A DNA stretch of 6,311 nt from an uncultured Ruminococcus sp. GTDB taxonomy: Bacteria; Bacillota; Clostridia; Oscillospirales; Ruminococcaceae. The first letter of the stretch is position 1. Each line of letters opens with the position of its first letter. The position numbers and the translations under genes were made by a program. Below the pieces are notes generated by a model. It made no database searches and was not told where the DNA came from. It saw nothing but the letters and a program-made list of their open reading frames with translations. Positions 1 to 5,521 of the stretch are shown here, in pieces. The stretch lies in contig CAMWOX010000098.1 of assembly GCA_947175975.1 (NCBI GenBank), forward strand, positions 1 to 6,311, read 5' to 3'.

Positions 1-62
1 TTCTTGTAAGCGTCTCCTAGTTGTTGGATGTTCGTATTTGATTTTGTGTGTGGATAGGCTTA
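1..62 (-). pseudogene. In-frame continuation of the tape measure protein after a TAA codon
   Basis: After TAA (60-62) the same frame reads AYPHTKSNTNIQQLGDAYK and runs off the window with no further stop. In relatives of this family the segment following EF(A/S)DK is typically a hydrophobic residue, then AYAQ, a few polar residues, and NTN-LGxAxK. The stop therefore sits where a Leu or Met is expected, and the two odd residues P and H replace the usual A and Q. One base change (TTA to TAA) would explain the stop. No frame change is involved. The options are a true nonsense mutation in a decaying prophage, base errors near a contig end, or, least likely, readthrough. The family comparison is from memory. 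Confidence 0.7.
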
Positions 63-599
63 TTTGTCGCTGAATTCCGCGGCTGTGAGAGCTTCGCCGG
101 TGTAATCACTGACAGATTTGGAAAATGCTGACATATAGTCAGTGACCATATCTGATGCAGATGCTAAATCCATGCCGGATGCTGCTGCAAGGCTCAGAAC
201 ACCCGGCAACGCCGCCGCTGACTGTTCCGCATCCCACCCGGCAAGTGCCATATATCCCAATGCGTCGGCACATTGTGCCATTGTGAACTGCGTGCTTGCG
301 CCGTATTCCTCGGAAACCTGCTTAAGCATGGCAATGGCATCCGAAGTTGCTCCGGCGGCAAGCTGTAACGCTTCGACGTTGCTCATACTTTTCTCGAACG
401 CCTGTCCGGTTTCGATAGCCGCCTGACCGAGATCCCACAGACCCGATATTGCCCCAGATACTGCTTTTTTGCCGAGATCTGCAAGCGCACTGCCGATCTT
501 GGATGTCTGTTCGGAAAGTTTATCAGACAATCCGGAAACGACTTTATCAAATCCCGAAGAATCGCCGTCAATTTCGACAATTACGTTTTCATCTGCCAC
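60..599 (-). CDS. Phage tail tape measure protein, N-terminal part (TP901-type), ended by an in-frame TAA
   Basis: N-terminal 179 residues of a tail tape measure protein, the rod-like protein that sets tail length and is packed inside the tube. Residues 1-50 are a short leader (VEIDGDSSGFDKVVSGL) followed by an Ala/Gly-rich helix. Residues 65-165 match the conserved TP901-type core: FEKSMSNVEAL, then EYGASTQFT, then ALGYMALAGWD, then a stretch resembling LAAASGMDL. The start is GTG at 597-599, supported by an AGGTGA ribosome site five bases upstream; the preceding Gp15-family gene ends 15 bases before it. Members of this family are usually many hundreds of residues long, so 179 is far too short. 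The frame stops at TAA (60-62), but coding homology continues beyond it (see the next entry). Family assignment is confident; whether the gene is intact is not. Confidence 0.88.
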   Translation of the reverse strand: MADENVIVEIDGDSSGFDKVVSGLSDKLSEQTSKIGSALADLGKKAVSGAISGLWDLGQAAIETGQAFEKSMSNVEALQLAAGATSDAIAMLKQVSEEYGASTQFTMAQCADALGYMALAGWDAEQSAAALPGVLSLAAASGMDLASASDMVTDYMSAFSKSVSDYTGEALTAAEFSDK

Positions 600-615
600 G
601 TTATCACCTGCCTTT
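600..615 (-). promoter_or_regulatory. Ribosome binding site supporting the GTG start of the tape measure gene
   Basis: On the minus strand the bases before the start read GGCAGGTGATAAC then GTG. AGGTGA is a good match to the anti-Shine-Dalgarno complement at about five bases spacing. No ATG lies nearby in frame, so this site decides the GTG start. Confidence 0.75.
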
Positions 616-1175
616 TAACCAAAGAAATCACCTGTCTGGACGGCATTGATTTTTTCTTGTGGAATCCGGATGGATTTCTGAATTTTCCGGATTCGTTTTT
701 GCTCGTTTTTGTCTTTGATACTGGATAAATTCACAGATCTGTAAAACATTCGCTGTTTGATCGGCACATCTTCCGGGAGCGTATTGAATAAATTCAAAAA
801 CACATGCCAGTGCATTTCAGGGATTTCCAGCAGATTCATGCGATAAACTGACAAAAATGCTGAATGGATGTATGCCGCATCATACGACCATGACAGAATT
901 TTTTCCGTGGATTTTTTCGACGGATTGCTGATTTCCGGTAGATTTTCGTCATGCCGGAAAAATACGATCAGGGATTCAAGAGCATTTTGGAGAAGATCTG
1001 TCGGCGGCATTTCCTGAAAGACGTTTAACAGCAGGATTGCTTTTGCCTGTTCTGAAACGTCTGATTTTTCCCAGTAATCTGCAATTTTCAGCCATTCCCG
1101 GAAGTCCGTCCGGATTTTATAAAATCTGCCGCCTACTACAACAGCAAACGGCAGAGGATCATACAAAAAATTCAT
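615..1175 (-). CDS. Bacteriophage Gp15-family protein, probable second tail assembly chaperone
   Basis: A 186-residue protein of the bacteriophage Gp15 family (PF06854 type). Visible family marks are the opening NFLYDPLPFAVVVGGRFYKI followed by TDFREWLKI, the central SYDAAYIHSAFLSVYRMNLL, the LHWW-like EMHWHVFLNLFNTLPED, and the basic tail YRSVNLSSIKDK. It lies between a small chaperone-like gene and the tape measure gene, the place where siphophages encode the longer tail assembly chaperone (the lambda GT analogue); that role is inferred from position. The start ATG at 1173-1175 has no clear Shine-Dalgarno sequence. It lies 14 bases after the TGA of the previous gene, so translational coupling is likely. 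An in-frame TAA two codons before the ATG rules out a frameshift fusion with the upstream gene. It is unusually basic at the C-terminus (KRIRKIQKSIRIPQEK). Confidence 0.87.
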   Translation of the reverse strand: MNFLYDPLPFAVVVGGRFYKIRTDFREWLKIADYWEKSDVSEQAKAILLLNVFQEMPPTDLLQNALESLIVFFRHDENLPEISNPSKKSTEKILSWSYDAAYIHSAFLSVYRMNLLEIPEMHWHVFLNLFNTLPEDVPIKQRMFYRSVNLSSIKDKNEQKRIRKIQKSIRIPQEKINAVQTGDFFG

Positions 1176-1189
1176 GATTTACAGGATGA

Positions 1190-1561
1190 TCAGGTAGTTT
1201 CAGCGTCTCCGTTGTCGGATTCCGGTGCATAAGTTTCCTGAATTTCACGCATTTCATCCTGGACAATTTTGCCCTGTTCCGCCACGAATGCCAGTAGTTT
1301 TGCATAGACAGTATTGTATTTTTGGAGACTGTCGGGAATTCCTGCAAAGATTTTTTCCGATGTGTTTTTGCCGAAAATTGTATCATACATTTTCCGGTAT
1401 GCCTTGCAGTATGCTCGGAGTTGCTTAGAATAGGGAATCCCCCTGACATTGTGCGGCATGTCCAACGACAATGCCTGCATTGCCATTTCGTAACGTTCCA
1501 TCATATCTGCATCGGTGACATCAAATTCCAGTTCTGTGTCGTTGATTTTCCAGATTGCCAT
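1190..1561 (-). CDS. Small tail assembly chaperone-like protein (DUF6673-like)
   Basis: A 123-residue, mostly helical acidic protein. It opens MAIWKINDTELEFDVTDADM and continues with a helix ERYEMAMQAL, a pattern I associate with DUF6673 proteins of clostridial phages. These lie immediately upstream of a Gp15 gene and after the tail tube gene, where the smaller tail assembly chaperone (lambda G analogue) is encoded. The middle carries a Tyr/Lys-rich helix (residues 45-66) and a long C-terminal helix ending in a disordered acidic tail (ESDNGDAETT). The start ATG has a strong GAGGTGA site five to six bases upstream, and the tail tube gene ends 18 bases before it. The chaperone role is inferred from position, since these proteins are poorly conserved; the family call rests on recall. 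Confidence 0.72.
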   Translation of the reverse strand: MAIWKINDTELEFDVTDADMMERYEMAMQALSLDMPHNVRGIPYSKQLRAYCKAYRKMYDTIFGKNTSEKIFAGIPDSLQKYNTVYAKLLAFVAEQGKIVQDEMREIQETYAPESDNGDAETT

Positions 1562-1579
1562 AATTTCTCACCTCAAAAT

Positions 1580-2398
1580 TTAATTCACATGAATTGTGTA
1601 AGTTGTCGTGTTGTTCGTAGAAGCCCCATGATACGACACAATCACATAAATTGTATCGCCGCTAGAAAGTTCTGTCAACGTGACGGATTTTCCATTCGCA
1701 TTCGTGGTTTTCCCATTGCACAGCACATTGATTTCACACGCATCGGATTCTGCAAATGCCAGGCAATAAACTGTTCCGGATGCAGTGATGGAATATTCTG
1801 TTGTTTTCGCATTGAAATCTGGTGAAAGAACGGGATCTGATACACCAGCTGTCCGGAATGACAGCGATTTCAATGCTGTGCTGATGCTGTTTCCAGCAAC
1901 AACAATTGTCTGGAAGTCGTCGGATGTCGTCACGCTGACTTCTTCCATTTCGCCACGGGTCTTGAAATTTCCGGAATATGTCATGCAGTCCGTCGTGTCG
2001 CCGTCTGCATCTGGAACGACCGTGTAATCCCGCATTTTCGCCGTTGCCGTCCACATAGAACCGCCGATATGCTCCGCTGTTGTCATGTCCACCTGGACAA
2101 TCGTCCGGACAGCTTCTTGACCGATTTTTTCGTCTTCGTGGATTGAAATAATGTCGTCAATGACCTTGTTTCCGTCATATCTGTCCAGTGCATAGGCAAC
2201 CGCCGTTGCATAGCCTGTGATGTCGGAACGTTCAAAATCTTCATCGACATACTGCCGGGAATATTCTTTTGGGCTTTTACTTGTCGAAAGACTCGTAAAG
2301 CCTTCCATTCTGGTAAATTCTACATCACCAGGAACTTGATAAAAAGCAAGTTTCCCGGTTCGCATCACCAGATCTGCTGTTTTTAAATTCTTACCCAT
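1580..2398 (-). CDS. Phage major tail (tail tube) protein with C-terminal cadherin-like domain
   Basis: A 272-residue tail tube protein, whose stacked rings form the siphovirus tail. Residues 1-165 carry the tube fold. Hallmarks are the SPKEYSRQYVDEDFERSDIT segment, YALDRYDGN, the EDEKIGQEAVRTIVQVD segment and DCMTYSGNFKTRGEMEE, which I recognise from clostridial siphophage tube proteins. Residues 175-272 form a separate beta-rich domain (SLSFRTAGVSDPVLSPDF, then TTEYSIT, then GDTIYVIVS, then TTTYTIHVN). This is the signature of a cadherin-like/Ig-like beta-sandwich (PF12733 type) and probably projects from the tube surface, where such domains may bind carbohydrate. The start ATG has GGAGG about seven bases upstream and overlaps the end of the previous gene by 8 bases, so the two are probably translationally coupled. 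Confidence 0.87.
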   Translation of the reverse strand: MGKNLKTADLVMRTGKLAFYQVPGDVEFTRMEGFTSLSTSKSPKEYSRQYVDEDFERSDITGYATAVAYALDRYDGNKVIDDIISIHEDEKIGQEAVRTIVQVDMTTAEHIGGSMWTATAKMRDYTVVPDADGDTTDCMTYSGNFKTRGEMEEVSVTTSDDFQTIVVAGNSISTALKSLSFRTAGVSDPVLSPDFNAKTTEYSITASGTVYCLAFAESDACEINVLCNGKTTNANGKSVTLTELSSGDTIYVIVSYHGASTNNTTTYTIHVN

Positions 2399-2828
2399 TG
2401 AAAAACCTCCAGTTTTGTGTGTATAATAAATTTAATTGAATCTGATACCGGGCTGTATTGTCTCCAGTATCGAAAACATAGCCATTTGTAAGAATTTCTA
2501 ATCTGTATGGCTTACGAAATTCTCCTAAATCCGGAAAATTCCGATTCCAGTTATTCTGATCAATCCAGGCTGAGAAATTTTCAAAAAATCCTGAATTTTC
2601 CAGATTTTCAAGCACTCGTGTGCCGTATCGTTCCCGACTTGCAAAGACAAACTGGAACTGCCGTTTGGTTGATCCGTCCGTATATTTTTGGATGATCGGC
2701 GGACATGGTGTCGTGTCAATTGTGTAGCTCATATCTGCACTGAGTTGATCAATCCCTAGAATCACGCCGTTTTTTAATAACGGACATGTTGCAATATAGT
2801 CCCGGACTGCCTGAATAATTGTAGTCAT
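2391..2828 (-). CDS. Minor capsid 3-like protein, probable tail terminator
   Basis: A 145-residue protein resembling the 'minor capsid protein' family (PF12691 type). These proteins sit just upstream of the tail tube gene and probably act as tail terminator or tail-completion proteins. Visible marks are the N-terminal helix ending in CPLL, DQLSADMSYTIDTTPCPPII, YTDGSTKRQFQFVFASRERYG, a helix FFENFSAWIDQNN, and the closing strand TARYQIQLNLLYTQNW. The order of strand, helix and ARYQIQ ending is typical of the family. The ATG is only 3 bases downstream of the preceding gene's TAA and has a distant, weak ribosome site (AAAGGTG more than ten bases away), which suggests coupling. Its end overlaps the tail tube start by 8 bases. 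Role inferred from family and order. Confidence 0.78.
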   Translation of the reverse strand: MTTIIQAVRDYIATCPLLKNGVILGIDQLSADMSYTIDTTPCPPIIQKYTDGSTKRQFQFVFASRERYGTRVLENLENSGFFENFSAWIDQNNWNRNFPDLGEFRKPYRLEILTNGYVFDTGDNTARYQIQLNLLYTQNWRFFNG

Positions 2829-2831
2829 GAC

Positions 2832-3176
2832 TTAAATCTGCACCTTTCCGGACAAAATCTGATTTGCATTTGCCAGAATTATTTTTTTGTAGTCCGCCCA
2901 TGCCCTTAACGCCCATTTTCTGCCCCGGAGTCCGTTAGATCTGCCGTTATGCCACTGATTTTTAGCGTATGGTGTGCGCCAGATCAGTTTGCCTTGTGCC
3001 GGCACAGAATGCGAAATACCGGAATCCCGGAGCATTCCGGTATCAAATGGGACATACGGATCAGATTTTCTCAGCAATTCGCTAGCAACGTAATTGACAG
3101 TTTTCTGACGCAGTTCCGGCGATTTTGCTTTGATGTTGCTGAAATTTGATTTGATTTTGATGTTTGCCTGAATCAT
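2832..3176 (-). CDS. Minor capsid 2-like neck protein (HK97 gp10 position)
   Basis: A 114-residue basic protein matching the minor capsid 2 family (PF11114 type). The diagnostic stretch is DPYVPFDTGMLRDSGI followed by GKLIWRTPYAKNQWHNG. These proteins occupy the HK97 gp10-like slot between head closure and tail terminator and help join head and tail; that role is known for the wider group and inferred here. The N-terminus has an alternating hydrophobic/polar strand (IQANIKIKSNF), then a long helix, then a Trp/Arg-rich C-terminal region (RGRKWALRAWADYKK). The ATG overlaps the TGA of the previous gene (ATGA) and has a strong GAGGTGA site about eight bases upstream, lying inside the end of the previous gene. 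Confidence 0.83.
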   Translation of the reverse strand: MIQANIKIKSNFSNIKAKSPELRQKTVNYVASELLRKSDPYVPFDTGMLRDSGISHSVPAQGKLIWRTPYAKNQWHNGRSNGLRGRKWALRAWADYKKIILANANQILSGKVQI

Positions 3177-3511
3177 ACTGCTGTCACCTCGATATGTTGA
3201 ACATATGGCGAGCCGTAAAGGAAATTCTTTACATCCATGACAGTGAAAAAAACTGTTTCCGGCGGTTCTGTACTTTCACAGCTCCCACAGACAATCAGAT
3301 CATTCGATTTCGGGATATAGTCAGACAGAGAATCTGCCGGGATGATGCAGAGTATATAATCGCTCTGCTTCATGGATTTGTCAACCGTAAATTGTCCTTG
3401 CTTGGTTTCCCAGTAAATCGCCGGAATCACATGCCTGATATAGCTCTCCATGCGGTCTGCTCCGACTGTCCGCTCATAGACAGTACAGGCATTTTGATTC
3501 GTGAACATCAT
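3173..3511 (-). CDS. Probable head-closure / head-tail joining protein (DUF6751-like)
   Basis: A 112-residue protein, rich in beta strand. It sits directly after the connector and before the gp10-like protein, the usual place of the head-closure (stopper) protein. Visible segments are FTNQNACTVYERTVG, a strand SYIRHVIPAIYWETKQG, DYILCIIPADSLSDYIPKSNDLIVCG and the end FLYGSPYVQHIEVTAV. These resemble the DUF6751-type proteins of clostridial siphophages (from recall). Two ATGs follow a G-rich ribosome site (GGGGGGTGGA). The first overlaps the upstream stop as ATGA; the second, three bases on, is better spaced from the site. The gene ends with a four-base ATGA overlap to the next gene. Family call is tentative; position in the cassette is firm. 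Confidence 0.68.
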   Translation of the reverse strand: MMFTNQNACTVYERTVGADRMESYIRHVIPAIYWETKQGQFTVDKSMKQSDYILCIIPADSLSDYIPKSNDLIVCGSCESTEPPETVFFTVMDVKNFLYGSPYVQHIEVTAV

Positions 3512-3924
3512 TCCACCCCCCGGAACATCAGCCCCGTGATGCCTAAATAGCGTAAAGCTGTGGATTTCAGGGATTTTTGAAATTCTGCGTCCGTCAGAGA
3601 GAGTTCCTGCACATAGTCATACGGATTTGCCATTGATACGGAATAAGCCCCAATACTTTCGGATGTTTTCGGCAGATTCTCAGAATCCGGAATGCCATTC
3701 ACAAAAGACAGATTCCGCCTGAAAAGCTGTTCTGCCAATGCACAGGTGCATTTCTGAATCTTGTTTTTGTGCAGATCTAACAAAGTTTTATCCTGCAATC
3801 TGTCAAAAGTCACAGTGTCGATAAATTCAGAAGCTCGCTCCGCAAACGTCCGGAACACTGCTTCATCCTGGATCAGAGTGCCTTTGAAGAAATCCTGATA
3901 ATAGGGAAAATCAGCATAACTCAA
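3508..3924 (-). CDS. Phage head-tail connector (adaptor) protein
   Basis: A helical connector of about 138 residues that docks on the portal and starts the neck; placed right after the capsid genes. Typical features are the opening YADFPYYQDFFKGTLI, the ASEFIDTVTFDRL helix, a Cys-containing helix (KIQKCTCALAEQLF), the IGAYSVSMANPYD segment and a C-terminal helix reaching LRYLGITGL. The frame is open further upstream, but it contains no ATG start. I choose TTG at 3922-3924 (giving MSYADFPYY) because GGTGA lies five bases before it and because relatives start close to this YAD-type segment. GTG at 3931-3933 is the main alternative and would add three residues. Either start overlaps or abuts the stop of the micro-protein gene upstream. 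The end overlaps the next ATG (ATGA). Confidence 0.8.
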   Translation of the reverse strand: MSYADFPYYQDFFKGTLIQDEAVFRTFAERASEFIDTVTFDRLQDKTLLDLHKNKIQKCTCALAEQLFRRNLSFVNGIPDSENLPKTSESIGAYSVSMANPYDYVQELSLTDAEFQKSLKSTALRYLGITGLMFRGVE

Positions 3925-3925
3925 T

Positions 3926-3994
3926 CTAGTCACCGTCTTTCGGCTTCGGCTTAGATTTTGGCTTTTCCGGAATTTCAAGACCGATTGTTCTCAT
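3926..3994 (-). CDS. 22-residue basic micro-protein between capsid and connector
   Basis: A tiny frame starting at ATG 3992-3994 and ending in TAG at 3926-3928. It translates as MRTIGLEIPEKPKSKPKPKD followed by GD. A good ribosome site (AAGGGGGGAA, about five bases spacing) precedes it and would otherwise have no gene to serve, because the connector gene has no usable start there. Small proteins opening M(R/K)TIGLE with a Lys/Pro-rich tail recur between the capsid and connector genes of related phages (from recall). The function is unknown to me; the basic, disordered tail could bind capsid or DNA. Its stop is adjacent to the TTG connector start, so it may also serve to couple translation. 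Confidence 0.68.
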   Translation of the reverse strand: MRTIGLEIPEKPKSKPKPKDGD

Positions 3995-4006
3995 GAAGAT
4001 TCCCCC

Positions 4007-4879
4007 TTATGTCGTAGAATGGGAACAGTAAACACCCTTGACTTTGTTCTCATACACGTCCGTCAGACCGTAAGCCCGATAGAAGAACTTCCAGGCGTCA
4101 GCCGTCTGGTTCGCTTCTGGCGTGATAATCTTGTTCACAACATGCTTTGTGAACTGGATGACTGCGGATTTATCAATAATCATAAAATTGATATTTTTGC
4201 CGGCTTGCGCTTTCTTGTAACCGCCGATTTCCTCGCCGGTTGTCTTGCCGTCCAGTAGGTCAATTTCCGTGTAGAAACGTGTCTGCGGTACTTTGACAAC
4301 ACTCGAAAATCCCTCCAGCATTGCCCTGGATTTGTACGTGTCAAGTGCAATAATGAGATTGTGCAGTGTCGGCGTGAGAAACAGAATGCGTCCCTCTGCG
4401 TTGACTTCGGCTTCATCAAGCACGGTATTTGCCGCCGTAATGGCACTGCACGCCTGGTCGCCTGTTGTCAGGGCTTCGGATTTGACTGTAATTCCGGATG
4501 TTCCTGCATACTTTGCAAATCTGTAAGCATCCATTTCCGGCACGACTTTGTTGCGAATGAACTGGGACGACAGCATTCCGAATGAGATTCCAATCGTCTC
4601 TTCGTCGTCCATAGCGTCCACGCTGAACGCTCTGCCACGGTCGTAATCAAACTTCACAGTCTCCCACGTCAGCTTGTCGTCGCCGTCCACGTAACCGCCG
4701 GAACGGCTGTAATCAGCGAGTCCGTCCATGTCGATTTTGGGGATCAGAATTTCATTTGTGTTAGTTCCCTGGCGGACGGTTGCGGCATCACTTTCCAACA
4801 CGTTCGTGAGACTGGCGAGCTTGTAGACCTCGTCCAGCTTATCGACATACTTCTTTACGAGTGCGATTGCATTAGCCAT
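4007..4879 (-). CDS. Phage major capsid protein
   Basis: A 290-residue major capsid protein, the main shell subunit assembled on the scaffold encoded just upstream. It opens MANAIALVKKYVDKLDEVYK, with no long propeptide or delta domain visible. IPKIDMDGLADYSR and GGYVDGDDKLTWETVKFDYDRGRAFSVDAMD are typical of clostridial siphophage capsid proteins with an HK97-like fold. Further marks are FIRNKVVPEMDAYRFAKYAG, ILFLTPTLHNLI and the closing strand DAWKFFYRAYGLTDVYENK. The ATG is preceded by AAAAAAGGAGTAA, giving a strong GGAG site at about ten bases within an A/T-only context suited to high expression. The 12 bases downstream lead straight into the micro-protein start. Fold assignment is from family knowledge; no catalytic residues are expected. 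Confidence 0.92.
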   Translation of the reverse strand: MANAIALVKKYVDKLDEVYKLASLTNVLESDAATVRQGTNTNEILIPKIDMDGLADYSRSGGYVDGDDKLTWETVKFDYDRGRAFSVDAMDDEETIGISFGMLSSQFIRNKVVPEMDAYRFAKYAGTSGITVKSEALTTGDQACSAITAANTVLDEAEVNAEGRILFLTPTLHNLIIALDTYKSRAMLEGFSSVVKVPQTRFYTEIDLLDGKTTGEEIGGYKKAQAGKNINFMIIDKSAVIQFTKHVVNKIITPEANQTADAWKFFYRAYGLTDVYENKVKGVYCSHSTT

Positions 4880-4887
4880 AAAAAAAT

Positions 4888-4899
4888 TACTCCTTTTTT
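4888..4899 (-). promoter_or_regulatory. Strong ribosome binding site of the major capsid gene
   Basis: On the minus strand this reads AAAAAAGGAGTA, followed by an A/T-only spacer (ATTTTTTT) to ATG. The unstructured, A/T-only surroundings contrast with the GC-richer flanking genes and fit the need for very high capsid output. Confidence 0.75.
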
Positions 4900-4910
4900 A
4901 AAAAAATTGC

Positions 4911-5423
4911 TTATTTCAAGCCCATGACAGCACGGACAAAAGCATCATCATCCCGGACACCGGATGTCCCCGGCGTACTCACGGAAAATTCCGGAACAGG
5001 CTGTGCGGACTGGAATGCATTCGGATATTTTTCCTTGAATTGATTCACAACGTCGTCGCCGCCGATCAGTTTGTCACCGTCAAATTTCAGCTCCTTTTCA
5101 AGGATCAGCTCCGTGACATGCTTTTCATAAATATCGTCTTTCAAACCCAAATTTTTGACAAATCCGCTGACTTTCGTCCGGTGTTCAAACGCTTTTCGCT
5201 CGTTCTCGGACTGCTCCCACTTTTGCTTGTAATCCTCAACGGATTTCTTAATTCCGTCAATGTCCATCTTCTCAAAGTCCTGGATGGTCTGATTTGCCTT
5301 TGCAAGCTGATCCGCAAGCGTCTGGTACTCCTGCTCCGTGTACGTCTTTACAGGCTGTTTTTGAGCATTCTCAGAGGTGTTCTCTGCCGGAGCTGTTTCC
5401 GGCTGTTTGGTTTCTTCTGCCAT
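4911..5423 (-). CDS. Phage scaffold protein (GP20-like)
   Basis: A 170-residue acidic, highly charged protein of the phage GP20 minor structural/scaffold type. It directs capsid assembly and is normally absent from mature heads. Residues 1-30 are disordered and Glu/Ala/Pro-rich. Residues 30-90 form a long coiled coil (DQLAKANQTIQDFEKMDIDGIKK and onward). A conserved second half has LILEKELKFDGDKLIGGDDVVNQFKEKYPNAF, the hallmark of the family. The Pro/Ser/Thr linker and short C-terminal helix (DDAFVRAVMGLK) probably contact the capsid protein. The start is ATG 5421-5423, with GAGGA about eight bases upstream. An in-frame ATG at 5495 is rejected because its 24 extra codons would run through the upstream terminator hairpin. 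It lies just before the capsid gene, as in related phages. Confidence 0.88.
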   Translation of the reverse strand: MAEETKQPETAPAENTSENAQKQPVKTYTEQEYQTLADQLAKANQTIQDFEKMDIDGIKKSVEDYKQKWEQSENERKAFEHRTKVSGFVKNLGLKDDIYEKHVTELILEKELKFDGDKLIGGDDVVNQFKEKYPNAFQSAQPVPEFSVSTPGTSGVRDDDAFVRAVMGLK

Positions 5424-5452
5424 TGATTTTTCCTCGCTTTCTTGATTTTGGG

Positions 5453-5490
5453 TATAAAAATAGCACTGCCATTTCTGGCAATGCTGTTTT
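5453..5490 (-). terminator. Intrinsic-terminator-like hairpin after the cargo genes
   Basis: In minus-strand RNA, AGCATTGCCA pairs with UGGCAGUGCU across a GAAA (GNRA) loop, ten pairs including one U-G wobble (stem arms at 5476-5485 and 5462-5471). It is followed by AUUUUUAUA and preceded by AAAAC. In plus-strand RNA the wobble becomes a C-A mismatch, so the structure is built for leftward transcription. It begins 36 bases after the stop of the gene at 5522-5914 and ends about 30 bases before the scaffold ATG. It may be an attenuator rather than a full stop, because the downstream genes have no obvious promoter of their own. Confidence 0.72.
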
Positions 5491-5521
5491 AGCATAATGG
5501 AAATGCCCTTATATGAGCTTT

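Noticed and set aside
1190..1300. Programmed frameshift joining the two tail chaperone genes
   Set aside because: No convincing slippery heptamer near the end of the small gene was seen, and the frame of the second gene is closed by TAA two codons before its ATG.
1322..1825. Plus-strand open frame of 167 codons
   Set aside because: It is antisense to the tail tube and chaperone genes, is Cys/His/Phe-rich with no family resemblance, and crosses a gene junction.
3164..3550. Plus-strand open frame of 128 codons
   Set aside because: It is a shadow of the head-closure gene, with no ribosome site and no recognisable domain.
5040..5426. Plus-strand leucine-rich open frame of 128 codons resembling a membrane protein
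   Set aside because: It is antisense to the charged coiled-coil scaffold gene; Lys/Glu codons read backwards give Leu/Phe, which explains the apparent hydrophobicity.
5453..5481. Promoter for the scaffold gene (TTGCCA, 17 bases, TTTATA) inside the hairpin
   Set aside because: The -10 match is poor and the -35-like bases are part of the stem; the terminator reading explains the sequence better.
5424..5495. Longer scaffold start at ATG 5495
   Set aside because: The extra 24 codons are read from the hairpin and intergenic DNA, lack family resemblance, and have no ribosome site; ATG 5423 has GAGGA.
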